Shown piece by piece: positions 18,867 through 28,469 of a DNA stretch of 45,919 bases. Below the pieces are notes generated by a model. That model saw only the letters and a program-made list of their open reading frames with translations, was not told the DNA's origin and did not search any database. Numbering within the stretch: position 1 is the first letter of the stretch; every line of letters starts with the position of its first letter. Source of the DNA: Prochlorococcaceae cyanobacterium ETNP18_MAG_14 (GTDB taxonomy: Bacteria; Cyanobacteriota; Cyanobacteriia; PCC-6307; Cyanobiaceae); assembly GCA_030741055.1 (NCBI GenBank), contig JASLWC010000005.1:1-45919 (forward strand). The letters run 5' to 3'. The position numbers and the translations under genes are program-made.

Positions 18867-19343
18867 ATGAACCACTGCGTACTTGAAGTGGAAGTGATCC
18901 AAGCCCCCACGATTCGTTATACCCAAGACAATCAAACACCAATCGCCGAGATGGAGGTGCGCTTCGATGCACTTCGTGTAGACGATGCCCCTGGTCAACT
19001 CAAAGTGGTCGGCTGGGGCAACCTTGCCCAGGATCTACAGAACCGCGTCCAAGTCGGTCAACGGCTAGTGGTGGAAGGTCGGCTGCGAATGAATACGGTT
19101 CCTCGTCAAGATGGCACAAAGGAAAAGCGTGCAGAATTCACTCTTGCGCGAGTTCACAACCTCTCTGCTCAAGCCAAGCCAGCTGCAAAAACTCCTGATC
19201 AACCCACTAGCAGTGGCCCAAACCAAGCCTCGCAGCCGATGGCCGGCAAGCCCCAAGCCAAACCGCAAACAGCTGCAGAACCACAAGCCGCCAGCTGGAA
19301 TAGTGCCCCTTTAGTACCAGATACCGATGACATCCCCTTCTGA
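18867..19343 (+). CDS. ssb: Single-stranded DNA-binding protein
   Basis: A 158-residue SSB. The OB-fold domain spans about 1-105, with the conserved basic/aromatic stretch VVGWGNLAQDLQNRVQVGQRLVVEGRL. A Pro/Gln/Ala-rich flexible linker lies at about 108-148, and the acidic C-terminal tip DTDDIPF recruits replication and repair partners such as PriA, which is also in this window. The OB domain is of the cyanobacterial type. The start is the ATG at 18867. It is convergent with the small gene at 19346-19549, two bases away. Confidence 0.92.
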   Translation: MNHCVLEVEVIQAPTIRYTQDNQTPIAEMEVRFDALRVDDAPGQLKVVGWGNLAQDLQNRVQVGQRLVVEGRLRMNTVPRQDGTKEKRAEFTLARVHNLSAQAKPAAKTPDQPTSSGPNQASQPMAGKPQAKPQTAAEPQAASWNSAPLVPDTDDIPF

Positions 19344-19345
19344 AC

Positions 19346-19549
19346 TCATTTGTTGTGGCTATTTTCAGCCTCAAGGCTTTCCGCCGCCCGTATCAACAAC
19401 TGGCCCAACTCCCTCTCGAGAGCAGCTAGATCAAGGCGCAACTCAACCCAACGACCACGATCAATTTGCTCCAATAGCCAAGCCCGATCAGCTTCAAGCT
19501 GAGCAATCAACTCAGACAAGTCTTTATCTGGGGGTTTAGGTGTAGCCAT
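19346..19549 (-). CDS. Small helical hypothetical protein, 67 aa
   Basis: A 67-residue charged protein, mostly predicted helix (LSELIAQLEADRAWLLEQ then DLAALERELGQLL), consistent with a small coiled coil. I do not recognise a family. It sits between ssb (2 bases away, convergent) and the DUF2854 gene (43 bases away, divergent) and fills the gap exactly, which supports its being real. The start is the ATG at 19549. Confidence 0.65.
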   Translation of the reverse strand: MATPKPPDKDLSELIAQLEADRAWLLEQIDRGRWVELRLDLAALERELGQLLIRAAESLEAENSHNK

Positions 19550-19592
19550 AGCAAAAAATCCTTACCCCCATCCTGGAACCCAAAACGCCACA

Positions 19593-20174
19593 ATGGCACC
19601 CATGAAGGATCTGTTCTCTCCAGCCAGTCTGATCACCTTGGCCGGTGGAGTACTGGCCGTGATCGGTGCCGTGGCTTACACAAACGGCAATGCCAACCTC
19701 AGCCTGCCAACCATCTTTTACGGCATGCCAATCCTGCTAGGAGGGCTGGCCTTGAAATCCTCCGAACTTCCCCCTGCTAAACGAGTCACACCGGCTGCTC
19801 TCCTACGTCAGGCCAGGGAGCAGGGAGCTCCGGAACTAGGAAAGCTCGTATGGGATGTAACCCGCTGGCGTTATGGACAAAAGGCTCATCTTGAAACGTC
19901 ACTGGAAGCGCTCAAACTCTGGGATAAAGACAATCCCCCACAGCTCCAAGAGATCGAAGAACTCGAAAGTGCAGCTGGTTATGGCATGCGTTTGAGATTC
20001 GAATTAGGTGCAGTACCCCTCGATCGCTGGCAGGAATGCCAGGAACGCTTAGGCCGATTCTTTGCCAAAGGCCTCCATGCCGAGCTGAAATCTCCACGGG
20101 CCGGAGAGCTGGATCTGATCCTGTTACCAGTTGATAAGGATCACCAGCCAGCAGGTCAGCATGGAGTCAGCTGA
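19593..20174 (+). CDS. DUF2854 family membrane protein
   Basis: A 193-residue protein with two adjacent membrane spans at about 10-32 ([20 protein letters not shown]) and 40-55 ([15 protein letters not shown]), then a soluble domain. I recognise the pattern of DUF2854, a family shared by cyanobacteria and plastids whose function I do not know. The ATG at 19593 is used; another ATG lies at 19602. Its last 14 bases overlap the chosen argB start, so the two genes are likely co-transcribed. Confidence 0.82.
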   Translation: MAPMKDLFSPASLITLAGGVLAVIGAVAYTNGNANLSLPTIFYGMPILLGGLALKSSELPPAKRVTPAALLRQAREQGAPELGKLVWDVTRWRYGQKAHLETSLEALKLWDKDNPPQLQEIEELESAAGYGMRLRFELGAVPLDRWQECQERLGRFFAKGLHAELKSPRAGELDLILLPVDKDHQPAGQHGVS

Positions 20175-21087
20175 ATCTGCTGCAAAAGTGGTCAAGCCCT
20201 CCCCAACAGACAGCCAACGGATGCATGCAGAGGATGACTCTCTGAGGGTTTCAGTACTTAGCGAAGCCCTTCCATACATCCAGCGTTTTAGCGGACGGCG
20301 CATTGTCATCAAATACGGCGGTGCCGCTATGGCACACGCCAATCTGCAAGCAGCAGTTTTTCGCGACCTTGCCTTACTCGCCAGCGTGGGTGTACAGCCG
20401 GTTGTCGTTCACGGTGGCGGCCCGGAAATCAACCAATGGCTCAAAAGACTAAAAATTCCAGCTGAATTTCGTGAAGGACTTCGCGTCACTGATGCGGACA
20501 CTATGGATGTAGTGGAAATGGTCTTAGTAGGTCGAGTAAACAAGCAAATCGTTAATGGTCTCAACCAACTGGGTGCCAAAGCTGTGGGCCTTAGCGGCAG
20601 TGACGGAAGCCTTGTAGAAGCACGGCCCTGGGGTGATGGCAGCCATGGACTAGTTGGAGATGTAGCCAGGGTTAACCCAGATGTACTCGAACCACTGCTT
20701 GCGAAGGGTTATCTGCCCGTGATCTCCAGCGTGGCCGCCACTATCGAGGGGCGTTCCCACAACATCAATGCAGACACGGTTGCTGGTGAAATTGCTGCTG
20801 CCCTAGAAGCAGAAAAGCTAATCCTGCTTACAGATACGCCTGGGATCCTTAAAGATAAAAACGATCCCGCTTCACTGATTCGGCAATTAAAACTCTCTGA
20901 AGCACGCCAGCTCATCGATGAAGGCTTGGTTGATGGTGGTATGACCCCCAAAACCGAATGTTGCATCAGAGCTCTGGCGCAAGGAGTAGCAGCTGCCCAT
21001 ATCATCGATGGACGGGTTCCCCATGCCTTACTACTTGAGGTGTTCACCGACACCGGCATAGGCACCATGGTGATTGGTCGTGGCTGA
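20161..21087 (+). CDS. argB: Acetylglutamate kinase
   Basis: Phosphorylates N-acetylglutamate in arginine synthesis and is the PII-controlled step in cyanobacteria. Visible motifs: VIKYGGAAM (start of the kinase domain), [19 protein letters not shown] and VDGGMTPK. The C-terminal region [17 protein letters not shown] is typical. I choose the ATG at 20161, which overlaps the previous gene by 14 bases. An ATG at 20221 ([13 protein letters not shown]) is an equally credible shorter start, since conserved sequence begins after it. The next gene begins three bases after the stop. Confidence 0.95.
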   Translation: MESAESAAKVVKPSPTDSQRMHAEDDSLRVSVLSEALPYIQRFSGRRIVIKYGGAAMAHANLQAAVFRDLALLASVGVQPVVVHGGGPEINQWLKRLKIPAEFREGLRVTDADTMDVVEMVLVGRVNKQIVNGLNQLGAKAVGLSGSDGSLVEARPWGDGSHGLVGDVARVNPDVLEPLLAKGYLPVISSVAATIEGRSHNINADTVAGEIAAALEAEKLILLTDTPGILKDKNDPASLIRQLKLSEARQLIDEGLVDGGMTPKTECCIRALAQGVAAAHIIDGRVPHALLLEVFTDTGIGTMVIGRG

Positions 21088-21090
21088 TCG

Positions 21091-21579
21091 ATGGTTGCAA
21101 ATCTGGCAGCAGCTGAAGCCGCCATCTCTCGCGGAGACTATGGCCAAAGCCTTGCTCTACTTGAGCCTCTAGCCAAAAGTCACCCATTACCTCAAGCAGA
21201 AGGCGCCAGGATCAGAATGCTGATGGTCACAGCATGGATGGGACAAGGCAACGAACAAAAGGCACTAGCAACCTGCAGAATTCTCACTCGTTGCAAAGAC
21301 CCAGAGCTTCGCCAAAACGCTAAGCAGCTACTCATCGTGCTGGAAGCACCGAGCCTGCAAAGGCCAGCTAATTGGTCAATACGCCTGCCGAATTTGGCAA
21401 TGTCAGCCACGACAACAGCGGCGCGTCCGTCATCAGCTCGCAAGCGGTCCCTCGGGCCGCCACCGCCCACAGGTCTCACAAGAGCACCCCAGCTGGGCTT
21501 CTCAGTTTTGGTATTTGTAGTCTTGATCTGGTTGACAATATTGCTCAGTGGAGCTGCATATGTATCACCACCACAATGA
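21091..21579 (+). CDS. TPR-like protein with C-terminal membrane span
   Basis: A 162-residue protein. Residues about 1-75 form two to three short helical repeats (AAEAAISRGDYGQSLALLEPLAK is TPR-like), a polar Ser/Ala/Pro-rich linker follows at 95-130, and one hydrophobic span sits at about 137-157 near the C-terminus. It is therefore tail-anchored with the repeat domain in the cytosol. I know of no named family. It starts three bases after argB ends and is clearly in that operon. Confidence 0.78.
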   Translation: MVANLAAAEAAISRGDYGQSLALLEPLAKSHPLPQAEGARIRMLMVTAWMGQGNEQKALATCRILTRCKDPELRQNAKQLLIVLEAPSLQRPANWSIRLPNLAMSATTTAARPSSARKRSLGPPPPTGLTRAPQLGFSVLVFVVLIWLTILLSGAAYVSPPQ

Positions 21580-21799
21580 GCTTCCCTAGGGCCAGAGCGA
21601 ATCAATCTGGGCTGAAGAATTCAACGTCACAGCCAGCAACTAGCTGTAATTACTAGCAAACAATGAACTGCTCAAATAGCTCATCGTCGACTACTCATCA
21701 AAAGCATCAAGCCAGCTCGATCTATGTCTCAAGAGCAAGCACAAACGAATTGGCTGGGATTGCATAGCTAACGCTGTAGCCAAATCAGAGTTGGACTAT

Positions 21800-24106
21800 T
21801 CAAAGCTGAATTGGATCTGGATCCACCGCTAAAGACACGCCGCGAGGCAGCCCATCCCAAAGGGTCGACCCTGAAGGCAGTGGCAAAGGACTCCCCTCAG
21901 GGCCATGTAGCAGTAACTGCCAACGGCTGCGACCAGCAACCCGCGCAATCGGTGCTGGTGCGGGGCCTATAAGGCACCAACCCTGAGCATCACAGAAGGG
22001 TTTGAGCTGTTCCGCCAAAACCGCAGCGGCTGTGGCCGTTGCTGCAGCCGAATCACCGGCCATGCGCAACAGACAGGCTCGGCTGTAAGGCACCAAGCCA
22101 GCCTCCTGGCGTAGACACGCCTCCTTTTGCAAAAACTCCTCATAGCGACCATCCACCAAATGAAGAATTACAGGATGATCAGGGTCATAGGTCTGAACTA
22201 ACACCTGACCAGGACGCTCTCCACGTCCTGCACGACCAGCAAGTTGCATCAACAACTGCAGGCTCTGCTCTCCAGCTTGTAGATCAGGGCGATGAAGCAG
22301 CCCATCTGCGGCCAATACCGCAGCAAGGGTGACCCGGGGTAAATCCATACCCTTGGCCAACATTTGCGTGCCGACAAGCACATCTGCCTCCCCGGCCGCG
22401 AACTGCTCCAGTAAACGGCGATGTCCATCCCGACCGCCGGTGGAATCGCGATCAAAACGCAATAACCTCAGCCCCTGAAGCTCCTCGACAAGATGCTCCA
22501 TAACGCGTTGAGTGCCAGCACCGAAGGGCTTAAAAGCTTTCGATCCACACTGATTACAACAGGCCTCAATCGCAGCGCGATGATCACACCAATGGCAGCG
22601 CAACCACTGCTGCCCCTGTCGACCACGATGCACCGTAAGCGCCACATCGCAGTTGGGGCATTGCACGACCTCTCCACAGCTACGGCAACTCAAAAAGCTG
22701 CTATATCCGCGCCTGGGTACCAACACCACCGCCTGTTCACCGGCCTCAGGCAATGCCGAAAGACGATCCATTAACGGGCGGCTGATCAAGCGGCGGTGAC
22801 CATCGGCTAGTTCCTGGCGCATATCAACCACATGCACTGGGGGCAAGGGCTGATCAGCAATGCGACGAGTGAGTCGAGCCAGGGCAAGAGGGCCTTTAGG
22901 TGCAAGATCCTTCCAGGTAGCTAACGAAGGCGTAGCGCTACCAAGCATCACCCTGGCACCAGTACGCCTGGCCCGTTCCATGGCCATATCACGAGCGTGA
23001 TAGCAAGGCATGGGTGACTCCTGCTTATAAGAACTGTCATGCTCTTCATCCAGCACGATCAGACCTAGTGGTTTTAGCGGCAGAAACACTGCTGAGCGGG
23101 TCCCCACTACCACCAATGGCTCTGCAGCAGTAAGCCCCTGCCTCCAAGTGTTCACCCGTTCACGATCAGAACAGCCGCTGTGATACTCAAGAACCTGGCT
23201 ACCAAAACGACGGCGAAAGCGATCGACCAGCTGAGGAATTAAGCCAATTTCCGGCGTAAGAATCAAACAATGACGGCCAGCTTCCAGTTCTCTTGCCGCT
23301 AGCTGTAGGTAGACCTCCGTCTTGCCAGAACCTGTGACCCCCCAAAGCAGCATCCCAGTACCAGGCGACTGTGAACTGAAGACCTGCATAACCTGCTTCT
23401 GCTCAAGCGTCAGCGATTGAGGCACCTCCAAATCCTGATCACAAGTTTCTGAACAGCCACGCCTGAAAGAAACCTCTAAAGGCTGCCGCTTTTCACGGCG
23501 AATCACACCTCGCTTGATCAAGCCATTAATCAGACCAGCCCCGAAGCCATCAGCTTGCAAATCCTTCTGCCAAGCCCCACCGCCCCCTGTCGCTAGGGCT
23601 GCCTGCAAATCAGCCTGACGCTGAGGAAGATTGCTAGGTGTTATGGCAGAGGCTTCGAGTTGAATCCACCAGAGCTGACGTGGCTCCGACTGATGGGACT
23701 GTCGTTGACCGAGCCAACCGGGTGGCAAAGCAGCCTTAAGCATGCGGAAAGAACTCATATGGCAATGAACCGCCATTGCTTCAAGCCACTCAAACCAACG
23801 CGGATCTACAGCCGCAGGCTGCACAAGAGCCTCTACGGCCTGCAATCGACGCTGTGGCTTTAGCGATTCACAGTCGGCATCACCATCACTAGTAGAAGGG
23901 ATTCGCCTATCCATCACAAGCCCATGCATCCTTCGCCCGCGCAAACGAACGACCACCAGATCACCAAGACCCACACCTAACTGCCTGCTATCGGCATAGG
24001 TGAAGCGACGCCCATCTCGACCAGCCTCCAGCCAGATATCTACCTGCGCTGTATCAGCTAAAAGAGAGGGTTGCGGATCAGGATCAGGATCAGGACTTGC
24101 AGGCAT
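21800..24106 (-). CDS. priA: Primosomal protein N' (PriA helicase)
   Basis: Restarts stalled replication forks by loading the replicative helicase. Domains in order: N-terminal DNA-binding region (to about 180), helicase lobe 1 with Walker A GVTGSGKT at about 257-264 and the DEEHD Walker B box, a zinc-binding insert with paired Cys (CRSCGEVVQCPNC and later CHWC, CNQCG), helicase lobe 2 with GTQMLAKG and QLAGRAGR, and a C-terminal domain. The length of 768 is normal. The N-terminus has an Asp-Pro repeat encoded by a GGATCA hexamer tract. I prefer the ATG at 24106 over the GTG one codon earlier. Confidence 0.95.
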   Translation of the reverse strand: MPASPDPDPDPQPSLLADTAQVDIWLEAGRDGRRFTYADSRQLGVGLGDLVVVRLRGRRMHGLVMDRRIPSTSDGDADCESLKPQRRLQAVEALVQPAAVDPRWFEWLEAMAVHCHMSSFRMLKAALPPGWLGQRQSHQSEPRQLWWIQLEASAITPSNLPQRQADLQAALATGGGGAWQKDLQADGFGAGLINGLIKRGVIRREKRQPLEVSFRRGCSETCDQDLEVPQSLTLEQKQVMQVFSSQSPGTGMLLWGVTGSGKTEVYLQLAARELEAGRHCLILTPEIGLIPQLVDRFRRRFGSQVLEYHSGCSDRERVNTWRQGLTAAEPLVVVGTRSAVFLPLKPLGLIVLDEEHDSSYKQESPMPCYHARDMAMERARRTGARVMLGSATPSLATWKDLAPKGPLALARLTRRIADQPLPPVHVVDMRQELADGHRRLISRPLMDRLSALPEAGEQAVVLVPRRGYSSFLSCRSCGEVVQCPNCDVALTVHRGRQGQQWLRCHWCDHRAAIEACCNQCGSKAFKPFGAGTQRVMEHLVEELQGLRLLRFDRDSTGGRDGHRRLLEQFAAGEADVLVGTQMLAKGMDLPRVTLAAVLAADGLLHRPDLQAGEQSLQLLMQLAGRAGRGERPGQVLVQTYDPDHPVILHLVDGRYEEFLQKEACLRQEAGLVPYSRACLLRMAGDSAAATATAAAVLAEQLKPFCDAQGWCLIGPAPAPIARVAGRSRWQLLLHGPEGSPLPLPSGSTLWDGLPRGVSLAVDPDPIQL
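24075..24095 (+). repeat. Hexamer repeat (GGATCA x3) at the 5' end of priA
   Basis: Three tandem GGATCA units followed by a partial copy encode DPDPDP near the PriA N-terminus on the minus strand. Being a multiple of three, copy-number change would lengthen or shorten the protein tail without a frame change. Confidence 0.8.
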
Positions 24107-24488
24107 CACAAGTTTTTTTTAGAATAAATACGTTGGACAGCTCAAAGGCTGTCGTCGGAACAAAGCAGAGTTCCGTCCAGCGGGAAGACACGAAGTTCGA
24201 ACCTCTACGGGATCCCCCCTATAAAAGGTCGACCGGTCTGAGAAAGCCCCTGACAGCCCTGCTTTGGCCCAAGAAACCTTTCCCTTCCCTCTCGCTTCAA
24301 CCAGAGCGCCCCAATTCTCAACCTCGACCAAAAAGATCATTCGAATGCTTTGTACTTCGCTGATCATTTGGATCCTGAAGTTCTGATTAGGTGCTGTGAT
24401 CCGTTGCTTTAGCGGTGGTTCTTTTGCGTTGTATTGCAAAAGCCTGGTTTTCGCTTCCTTAATCCAACTTTCGTACGCGTCCCCTGCC
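24107..24488. promoter_or_regulatory. Divergent priA/rpoD leader, 382 bases without a convincing gene
   Basis: This spacer must carry promoters for priA (leftward) and rpoD (rightward). A run of eight T lies at 24112-24120 right after the priA start. A TATAAA lies at 24220-24225 after a C run, possibly a rightward -10, but no good -35 is visible. Short open frames on either strand have repetitive or antisense composition and I do not accept them. The long rpoD leader could hold regulation; I see no known riboswitch. Confidence 0.4.
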
Positions 24489-25838
24489 ATGAGTACTGCC
24501 GCCCCGGTAGCAGCAGCTGCAAAGGCCAAGCCAAAAGCCTCTGCTAAAACCACCAAGCCACAAGTAGCCGCAGCAAAGAGCAAGCCCAAAGCTAAGAAAG
24601 TCAAAGCGGCCCCAAAGGCTGGCTCTAGTAAGGCAAAAACTGCCAGCAAGTCAGTCAATGCGGCTAGCAAAACAGCTAATCCGAAAACAAACAGCCCAAA
24701 AGTCAAAGCCGTCCCTGCTGCTCCTGCTGCTGGCCAAAACCTTGATGCCACGGCTAGCGAACTTCTAGCTGTCGCCGCGAAAAGCAGCCCCAAGGTCAAC
24801 GCTGAAAGCAATCAAACTGCCTCTACACAAACCAGCGATGCGGAAGCCAGAGCCAAAGCGCTGGCAAATATCAAGATCGGTCCGAAAGGCGTTTACACCG
24901 AAGATTCCATCCGGGTATACCTGCAGGAAATCGGCCGTATCCGCCTACTCCGCCCCGACGAAGAAATTGAACTAGCACGCAAAATTGCCGACCTCCTCCA
25001 CCTAGAGGAACTTGCAGAGCAGTTCGAGAGCGATCACGGTCACTATCCCAGCAATAAGGAATGGGCTGTCCTTGTTGAGATGACCAACATCAAGTTCCGC
25101 CGTCGCCTGATGCTGGGACGCCGGGCCAAGGAAAAGATGGTGCAATCAAACCTGCGGCTAGTGGTTTCGATCGCCAAGAAATACATGAATCGAGGCCTGT
25201 CGTTCCAGGATCTAATCCAGGAAGGCAGCTTGGGATTAATTCGTGCCGCAGAGAAATTCGACCACGAAAAAGGCTACAAATTCTCCACCTATGCCACCTG
25301 GTGGATCCGTCAGGCAATCACCCGAGCAATTGCGGATCAAAGCCGCACGATTCGCCTTCCTGTTCACCTATACGAGACCATCTCTCGCATCAAGAAAACA
25401 ACCAAAGTGCTCAGCCAAGAATTTGGCCGCAAGCCCACAGAAGAGGAAATAGCAGAAAGCATGGAGATGACTATCGAGAAGCTTCGCTTCATTGCCAAGA
25501 GTGCTCAACTACCCATCTCCCTTGAAACTCCAATTGGTAAGGAGGAAGACTCAAGGCTTGGTGATTTCATCGAATCTGACACTGAAAATCCAGAGCAAGA
25601 TGTAGCCAAGACTCTCTTAAGAGAGGATTTAGAAGGCGTTCTAGCAACGCTCAGCCCTCGAGAACGCGATGTACTGCGTCTGCGTTATGGCCTAGACGAT
25701 GGCCGCATGAAAACCCTCGAGGAGATCGGCCAGATCTTTGAGGTAACGCGAGAGCGCATCCGTCAAATCGAAGCCAAGGCCCTGCGCAAATTACGTCACC
25801 CCAATCGCAATGGAGTTTTGAAGGAATACATCAAGTAA
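24489..25838 (+). CDS. rpoD: Principal sigma factor (sigma-70, RpoD/SigA type)
   Basis: Directs RNA polymerase to housekeeping promoters. Region 1.2 begins at about [16 protein letters not shown]. Region 2 includes [36 protein letters not shown] and the -10-reading [17 protein letters not shown]. Region 3 has [13 protein letters not shown], and region 4 ends with [20 protein letters not shown]. The N-terminal 110 residues are low complexity, rich in Lys, Ala, Pro and Ser, histone H1-like. The start is the ATG at 24489; the frame is open back to 24396, but those residues do not look conserved. A strong terminator follows 19 bases after the stop. Confidence 0.96.
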   Translation: MSTAAPVAAAAKAKPKASAKTTKPQVAAAKSKPKAKKVKAAPKAGSSKAKTASKSVNAASKTANPKTNSPKVKAVPAAPAAGQNLDATASELLAVAAKSSPKVNAESNQTASTQTSDAEARAKALANIKIGPKGVYTEDSIRVYLQEIGRIRLLRPDEEIELARKIADLLHLEELAEQFESDHGHYPSNKEWAVLVEMTNIKFRRRLMLGRRAKEKMVQSNLRLVVSIAKKYMNRGLSFQDLIQEGSLGLIRAAEKFDHEKGYKFSTYATWWIRQAITRAIADQSRTIRLPVHLYETISRIKKTTKVLSQEFGRKPTEEEIAESMEMTIEKLRFIAKSAQLPISLETPIGKEEDSRLGDFIESDTENPEQDVAKTLLREDLEGVLATLSPRERDVLRLRYGLDDGRMKTLEEIGQIFEVTRERIRQIEAKALRKLRHPNRNGVLKEYIK

Positions 25839-25856
25839 TTGAGCGCGAAAGCAAAA

Positions 25857-25883
25857 AAGAGGGGGCTAAAGCCCCCTCTTTTT
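25857..25883 (+). terminator. Strong intrinsic terminator after rpoD
   Basis: A ten-base perfect stem, AAGAGGGGGC with GCCCCCTCTT, closes a TAAA loop (25867-25870) and runs into five T. On the minus strand the A run preceding the stem gives a T tail too, so it can also terminate leftward transcription of the small frame at 25923-26030. Confidence 0.92.
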
Positions 25884-25922
25884 ATTGAAGGGACTAGCTA
25901 TACAACAAAAGTTTTAGGCGCC

Positions 25923-26030
25923 TCAGACAGCACAAACCTGCTGCGAACCAATCAATCCAGATTGCATAAAGAGAAGGCATGCACTCATCCCCATAGTCAA
26001 AAAGGGAAACAGCATCTCATGCCAATCCAT
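25923..26030 (-). CDS. Candidate 35-residue hydrophobic peptide
   Basis: An ATG at 26030 opens a 35-codon frame ending TGA at 25923. The product begins MDWHEMLFPFLTMGM and is hydrophobic almost throughout (one possible span, about 7-29). It occupies the otherwise empty interval between the rpoD terminator and hemC, reads toward that bidirectional terminator, and has a plausible length for the small photosynthetic or accessory membrane proteins of cyanobacteria. I see no strong ribosome-binding site. The function is unknown. Confidence 0.35.
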   Translation of the reverse strand: MDWHEMLFPFLTMGMSACLLFMQSGLIGSQQVCAV

Positions 26031-26157
26031 TGGCTAACAAGGCTGTAAAACCTGCTCAGCCACCACGTTCAGAACGATCAAAGCGATAAGCGATTGCCTG
26101 CCGCATCAAGGGTGGTGAGGTCGACTGCTTAATCTGTGAGGCTGGATTTGTTTATCA

Positions 26158-27114
26158 ATGGCCCTCACCCAACTGCGCATCGCCTCCCGCCGAAGCCAGC
26201 TGGCCATGGTGCAAACCAATTGGGTGAAAGCAGAGCTTGAGAAGGCACACCCTGGCCTTTCCATCTCCGTAGAAGCGATGGCAACCCAAGGCGACAAGAT
26301 TCTCGATGTCGCCTTGGCCAAGATTGGCGATAAAGGCCTATTCACCAAGGAGTTAGAAGCTCAGATGTTGGTAGGCCGTGCCGATATCGCCGTTCATTCC
26401 CTCAAGGATCTACCAACCAACCTTCCCGAAGGGCTGATGCTTGGCTGCGTCACCGAGCGAGAAGACCCAGCCGATGCCCTAGTGGTTAATAAAAAGAATG
26501 CCGAACATCAGCTCAACAGCCTGCCTGCAGGTTCCATTGTCGGAACCAGCTCCTTACGACGCCTCGCCCAGTTACGCCATCACTACCCCCACCTGGTATT
26601 CAAAGATGTGCGCGGCAACGTGATCACCCGGCTCGAGAAGCTCGATTCGGGCGACTACGACTGCTTGATACTGGCAGCAGCAGGGCTGAGCAGGCTGGGC
26701 TTTGGCGATCGCATTCATCAATTAATTCCAGGCGAGATCTCTCTTCATGCTGTTGGCCAAGGAGCGCTGGGCATTGAAAGTGTTGAAGGCCAGCCAGAAG
26801 TGCTTGAAATCATCAAAACCCTGGAGCACAGCCCTACAGCCAAGCGCTGCCTAGCGGAACGATCATTGCTGAGGGAACTAGAAGGCGGCTGCCAAGTGCC
26901 CATCGGTGTTAACAGCAAGATTATTAATGGCAACGAGTTGGTTCTCACAGGCATGGTGGCAAGCCTTGATGGCCTACGACTAATTCGTGATCAAAAGAAT
27001 GGACCCGTTGATAACTGCGAAGCCATTGGCAAGGAGCTCGCTGAGACACTTAAATCTCAAGGCGCCGGAGAGATCCTTCAGGAGATTTTCGATGCCGTAA
27101 GGCCCGAGGCCTGA
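26158..27114 (+). CDS. hemC: Porphobilinogen deaminase (hydroxymethylbilane synthase)
   Basis: Polymerises four porphobilinogens to hydroxymethylbilane for chlorophyll, haem, bilins and corrin. The N-terminal signature [18 protein letters not shown], the ATQGDKILD and [10 protein letters not shown] motifs, and the dipyrromethane-attaching cysteine in EGGCQVPIG (C245) are all present. The length of 318 is normal. The ATG at 26158 matches the family start. It lies downstream of the rpoD terminator, so it should have its own promoter in 25885-26157. HemL, also of this pathway, is at 43804. Confidence 0.97.
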   Translation: MALTQLRIASRRSQLAMVQTNWVKAELEKAHPGLSISVEAMATQGDKILDVALAKIGDKGLFTKELEAQMLVGRADIAVHSLKDLPTNLPEGLMLGCVTEREDPADALVVNKKNAEHQLNSLPAGSIVGTSSLRRLAQLRHHYPHLVFKDVRGNVITRLEKLDSGDYDCLILAAAGLSRLGFGDRIHQLIPGEISLHAVGQGALGIESVEGQPEVLEIIKTLEHSPTAKRCLAERSLLRELEGGCQVPIGVNSKIINGNELVLTGMVASLDGLRLIRDQKNGPVDNCEAIGKELAETLKSQGAGEILQEIFDAVRPEA

Positions 27115-27147
27115 CTGCTGTCAAAGCTTTTGGCTTAGCTGAAAAGT

Positions 27148-27716
27148 TCAACGCAGGATTTCCACAGTTGTTCCCACTTCCACAACGTCAAAGAGCTGGC
27201 GCATATGCTCATGCTTCATGCGCACACAACCATTGGTCACTGCGGCTTTTGCATTGACCCAAAAAGGCCATGGAGTTCCATGAATGCCGTACTGGTTTTT
27301 GCCAGCTTGCAAAAAGCCAATCCAACGGTCCCCAAGGGGGCTTGAAGCACCAATAACGGGATTCACGCGCCCAGTTTTGGTGCTCTGATATCGCGGATTG
27401 ATCACTTTGTTCTCAACCTGAAAAATCCCTACAGGCGTAGGAGTGAGGGGGCACCGATCGCAACCGGCCAAAGGCCAAGCTTCTGACCATCTCGTATCAC
27501 GCTGATCTCACGACGACTGAGCACCAACACAACCTTCGTTTTAAGCGCAGGCATGCCAGCTTTCTTGGTATCGCCCCCTGGGTCCTCAGCTAAAGCATGA
27601 GCCATGGCAGGACACATGGCTCCAGCCATAAGCATCGATGCTGCCAAAGCTGAACATGGACGAGACAAGAGCCTTAACAAGGACCAGCAAAGACTCGCTT
27701 TGCTCAACATAAACAC
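27148..27716 (-). pseudogene. L,D-transpeptidase (YkuD) gene split by a one-base frameshift
   Basis: The N-terminal part (GTG at 27716 or ATG at 27710) gives a signal peptide and the start of a YkuD domain, VVLVLSRREISVIRDG...LWPVAIGAP, then runs off-frame and stops. The next frame continues the domain without loss: TPTPVGIFQVENK, the HGTPWPF motif and the catalytic N-G-C-V-R-M. Adding one base to the five-base G run at 27447-27451 (C run on the coding strand) restores one protein of about 189 residues. All catalytic elements survive, so the break is recent, a sequencing error, or phase-variable slippage. YkuD enzymes make 3-3 cross-links or act on peptidoglycan stems in the periplasm. Confidence 0.85.
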
Positions 27717-27775
27717 TGAGTTGCGAAAGAACCAACTGACGTTTTTGTTCGCTCCTCAGTGTTTTCTTGCGATAA

Positions 27776-28363
27776 TTAATCAACCAGTTTTGGATCGATT
27801 TCGCTTAGATAACGGGCTTCACAGGTCTTGATGATCTCTACTGCCTTTTGCACCCCTAAGAAACCATTCACTTTGCAAGTGCCAGGCTTCTTGAGATCTT
27901 TGTAGTGCTCCCAGTAATACTGCGTTTCATTGAGCCAATGCTCGCCTAGCTGCTCAAAACTGGTGATGTGATCCATGCGTTTGTCATCGGCAAGCACAGC
28001 AATCACCTTGTCGTCTACTTCGCCGCCATCATCAAAAGTCATGATGCCGATGATCCTTGCCTCAACGATCGAACCAGGCACGAGCGGCTCTGTAACACCA
28101 ACTATCTCGATATCCAAGGGATCACCATCCTCATCCCAAGTGCGAGGGATACAGCCATAAGCAAAGGGATAGGCCAGAGAGGAGTAACCAACGCGATCAA
28201 GCTTGAGGTGGCCTGTTTCAGTGATCAGCTCGTATTTGTTGATCGTGTTGGAGTTGAGCTCCACGATCGTGTTGAGACGCAATTCCGCTTCATCGGCAAA
28301 AGCAGGCAAAACATGCAGGAGGTTGGGCATGCTGCGGCTTGGAGCCTGGTCGAGGTTGGCCAT
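27776..28363 (-). CDS. ppa: Inorganic pyrophosphatase (family I), canonical
   Basis: Hydrolyses pyrophosphate to drive biosynthesis in the cytosol. The signature is complete: D79-G-D81-P-L-D84. The KYE motif (INKYELITETG), the D-x5-D-x-K pattern in FDDGGEVDDKVIAV and YKDLKK are present. The length of 195 is slightly longer than E. coli because of an N-terminal extension. Compared with the paralogue at 11353-11877, which has Ala in place of D81, this one looks fully competent. The start is the ATG at 28363. Confidence 0.94.
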   Translation of the reverse strand: MANLDQAPSRSMPNLLHVLPAFADEAELRLNTIVELNSNTINKYELITETGHLKLDRVGYSSLAYPFAYGCIPRTWDEDGDPLDIEIVGVTEPLVPGSIVEARIIGIMTFDDGGEVDDKVIAVLADDKRMDHITSFEQLGEHWLNETQYYWEHYKDLKKPGTCKVNGFLGVQKAVEIIKTCEARYLSEIDPKLVD

Positions 28364-28469
28364 AGGAAGCTTCTGCTTGAGCGGCGCATCCTACGGGGTG
28401 CTGTGATCAAACTCATAGCTGGCCATGATCAAACTCACTGCATTGGTTTGGAAGTTGCAAGAAGCTATG

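Noticed and set aside
20709-21125. 138-codon frame antisense to argB
   Set aside because: Shadow frame; argB is intact and conserved across the same interval.
24180-24215. TTCGAA stretch suggesting a tRNA T-loop
   Set aside because: The flanking bases do not pair as a T-stem and no acceptor stem or CCA end can be built.
24119-24811. Long Ala/Leu-rich minus-strand frame (about 230 codons)
   Set aside because: It is antisense to the low-complexity N-terminus of rpoD and its composition follows from reading Lys/Ala-rich codons backwards.
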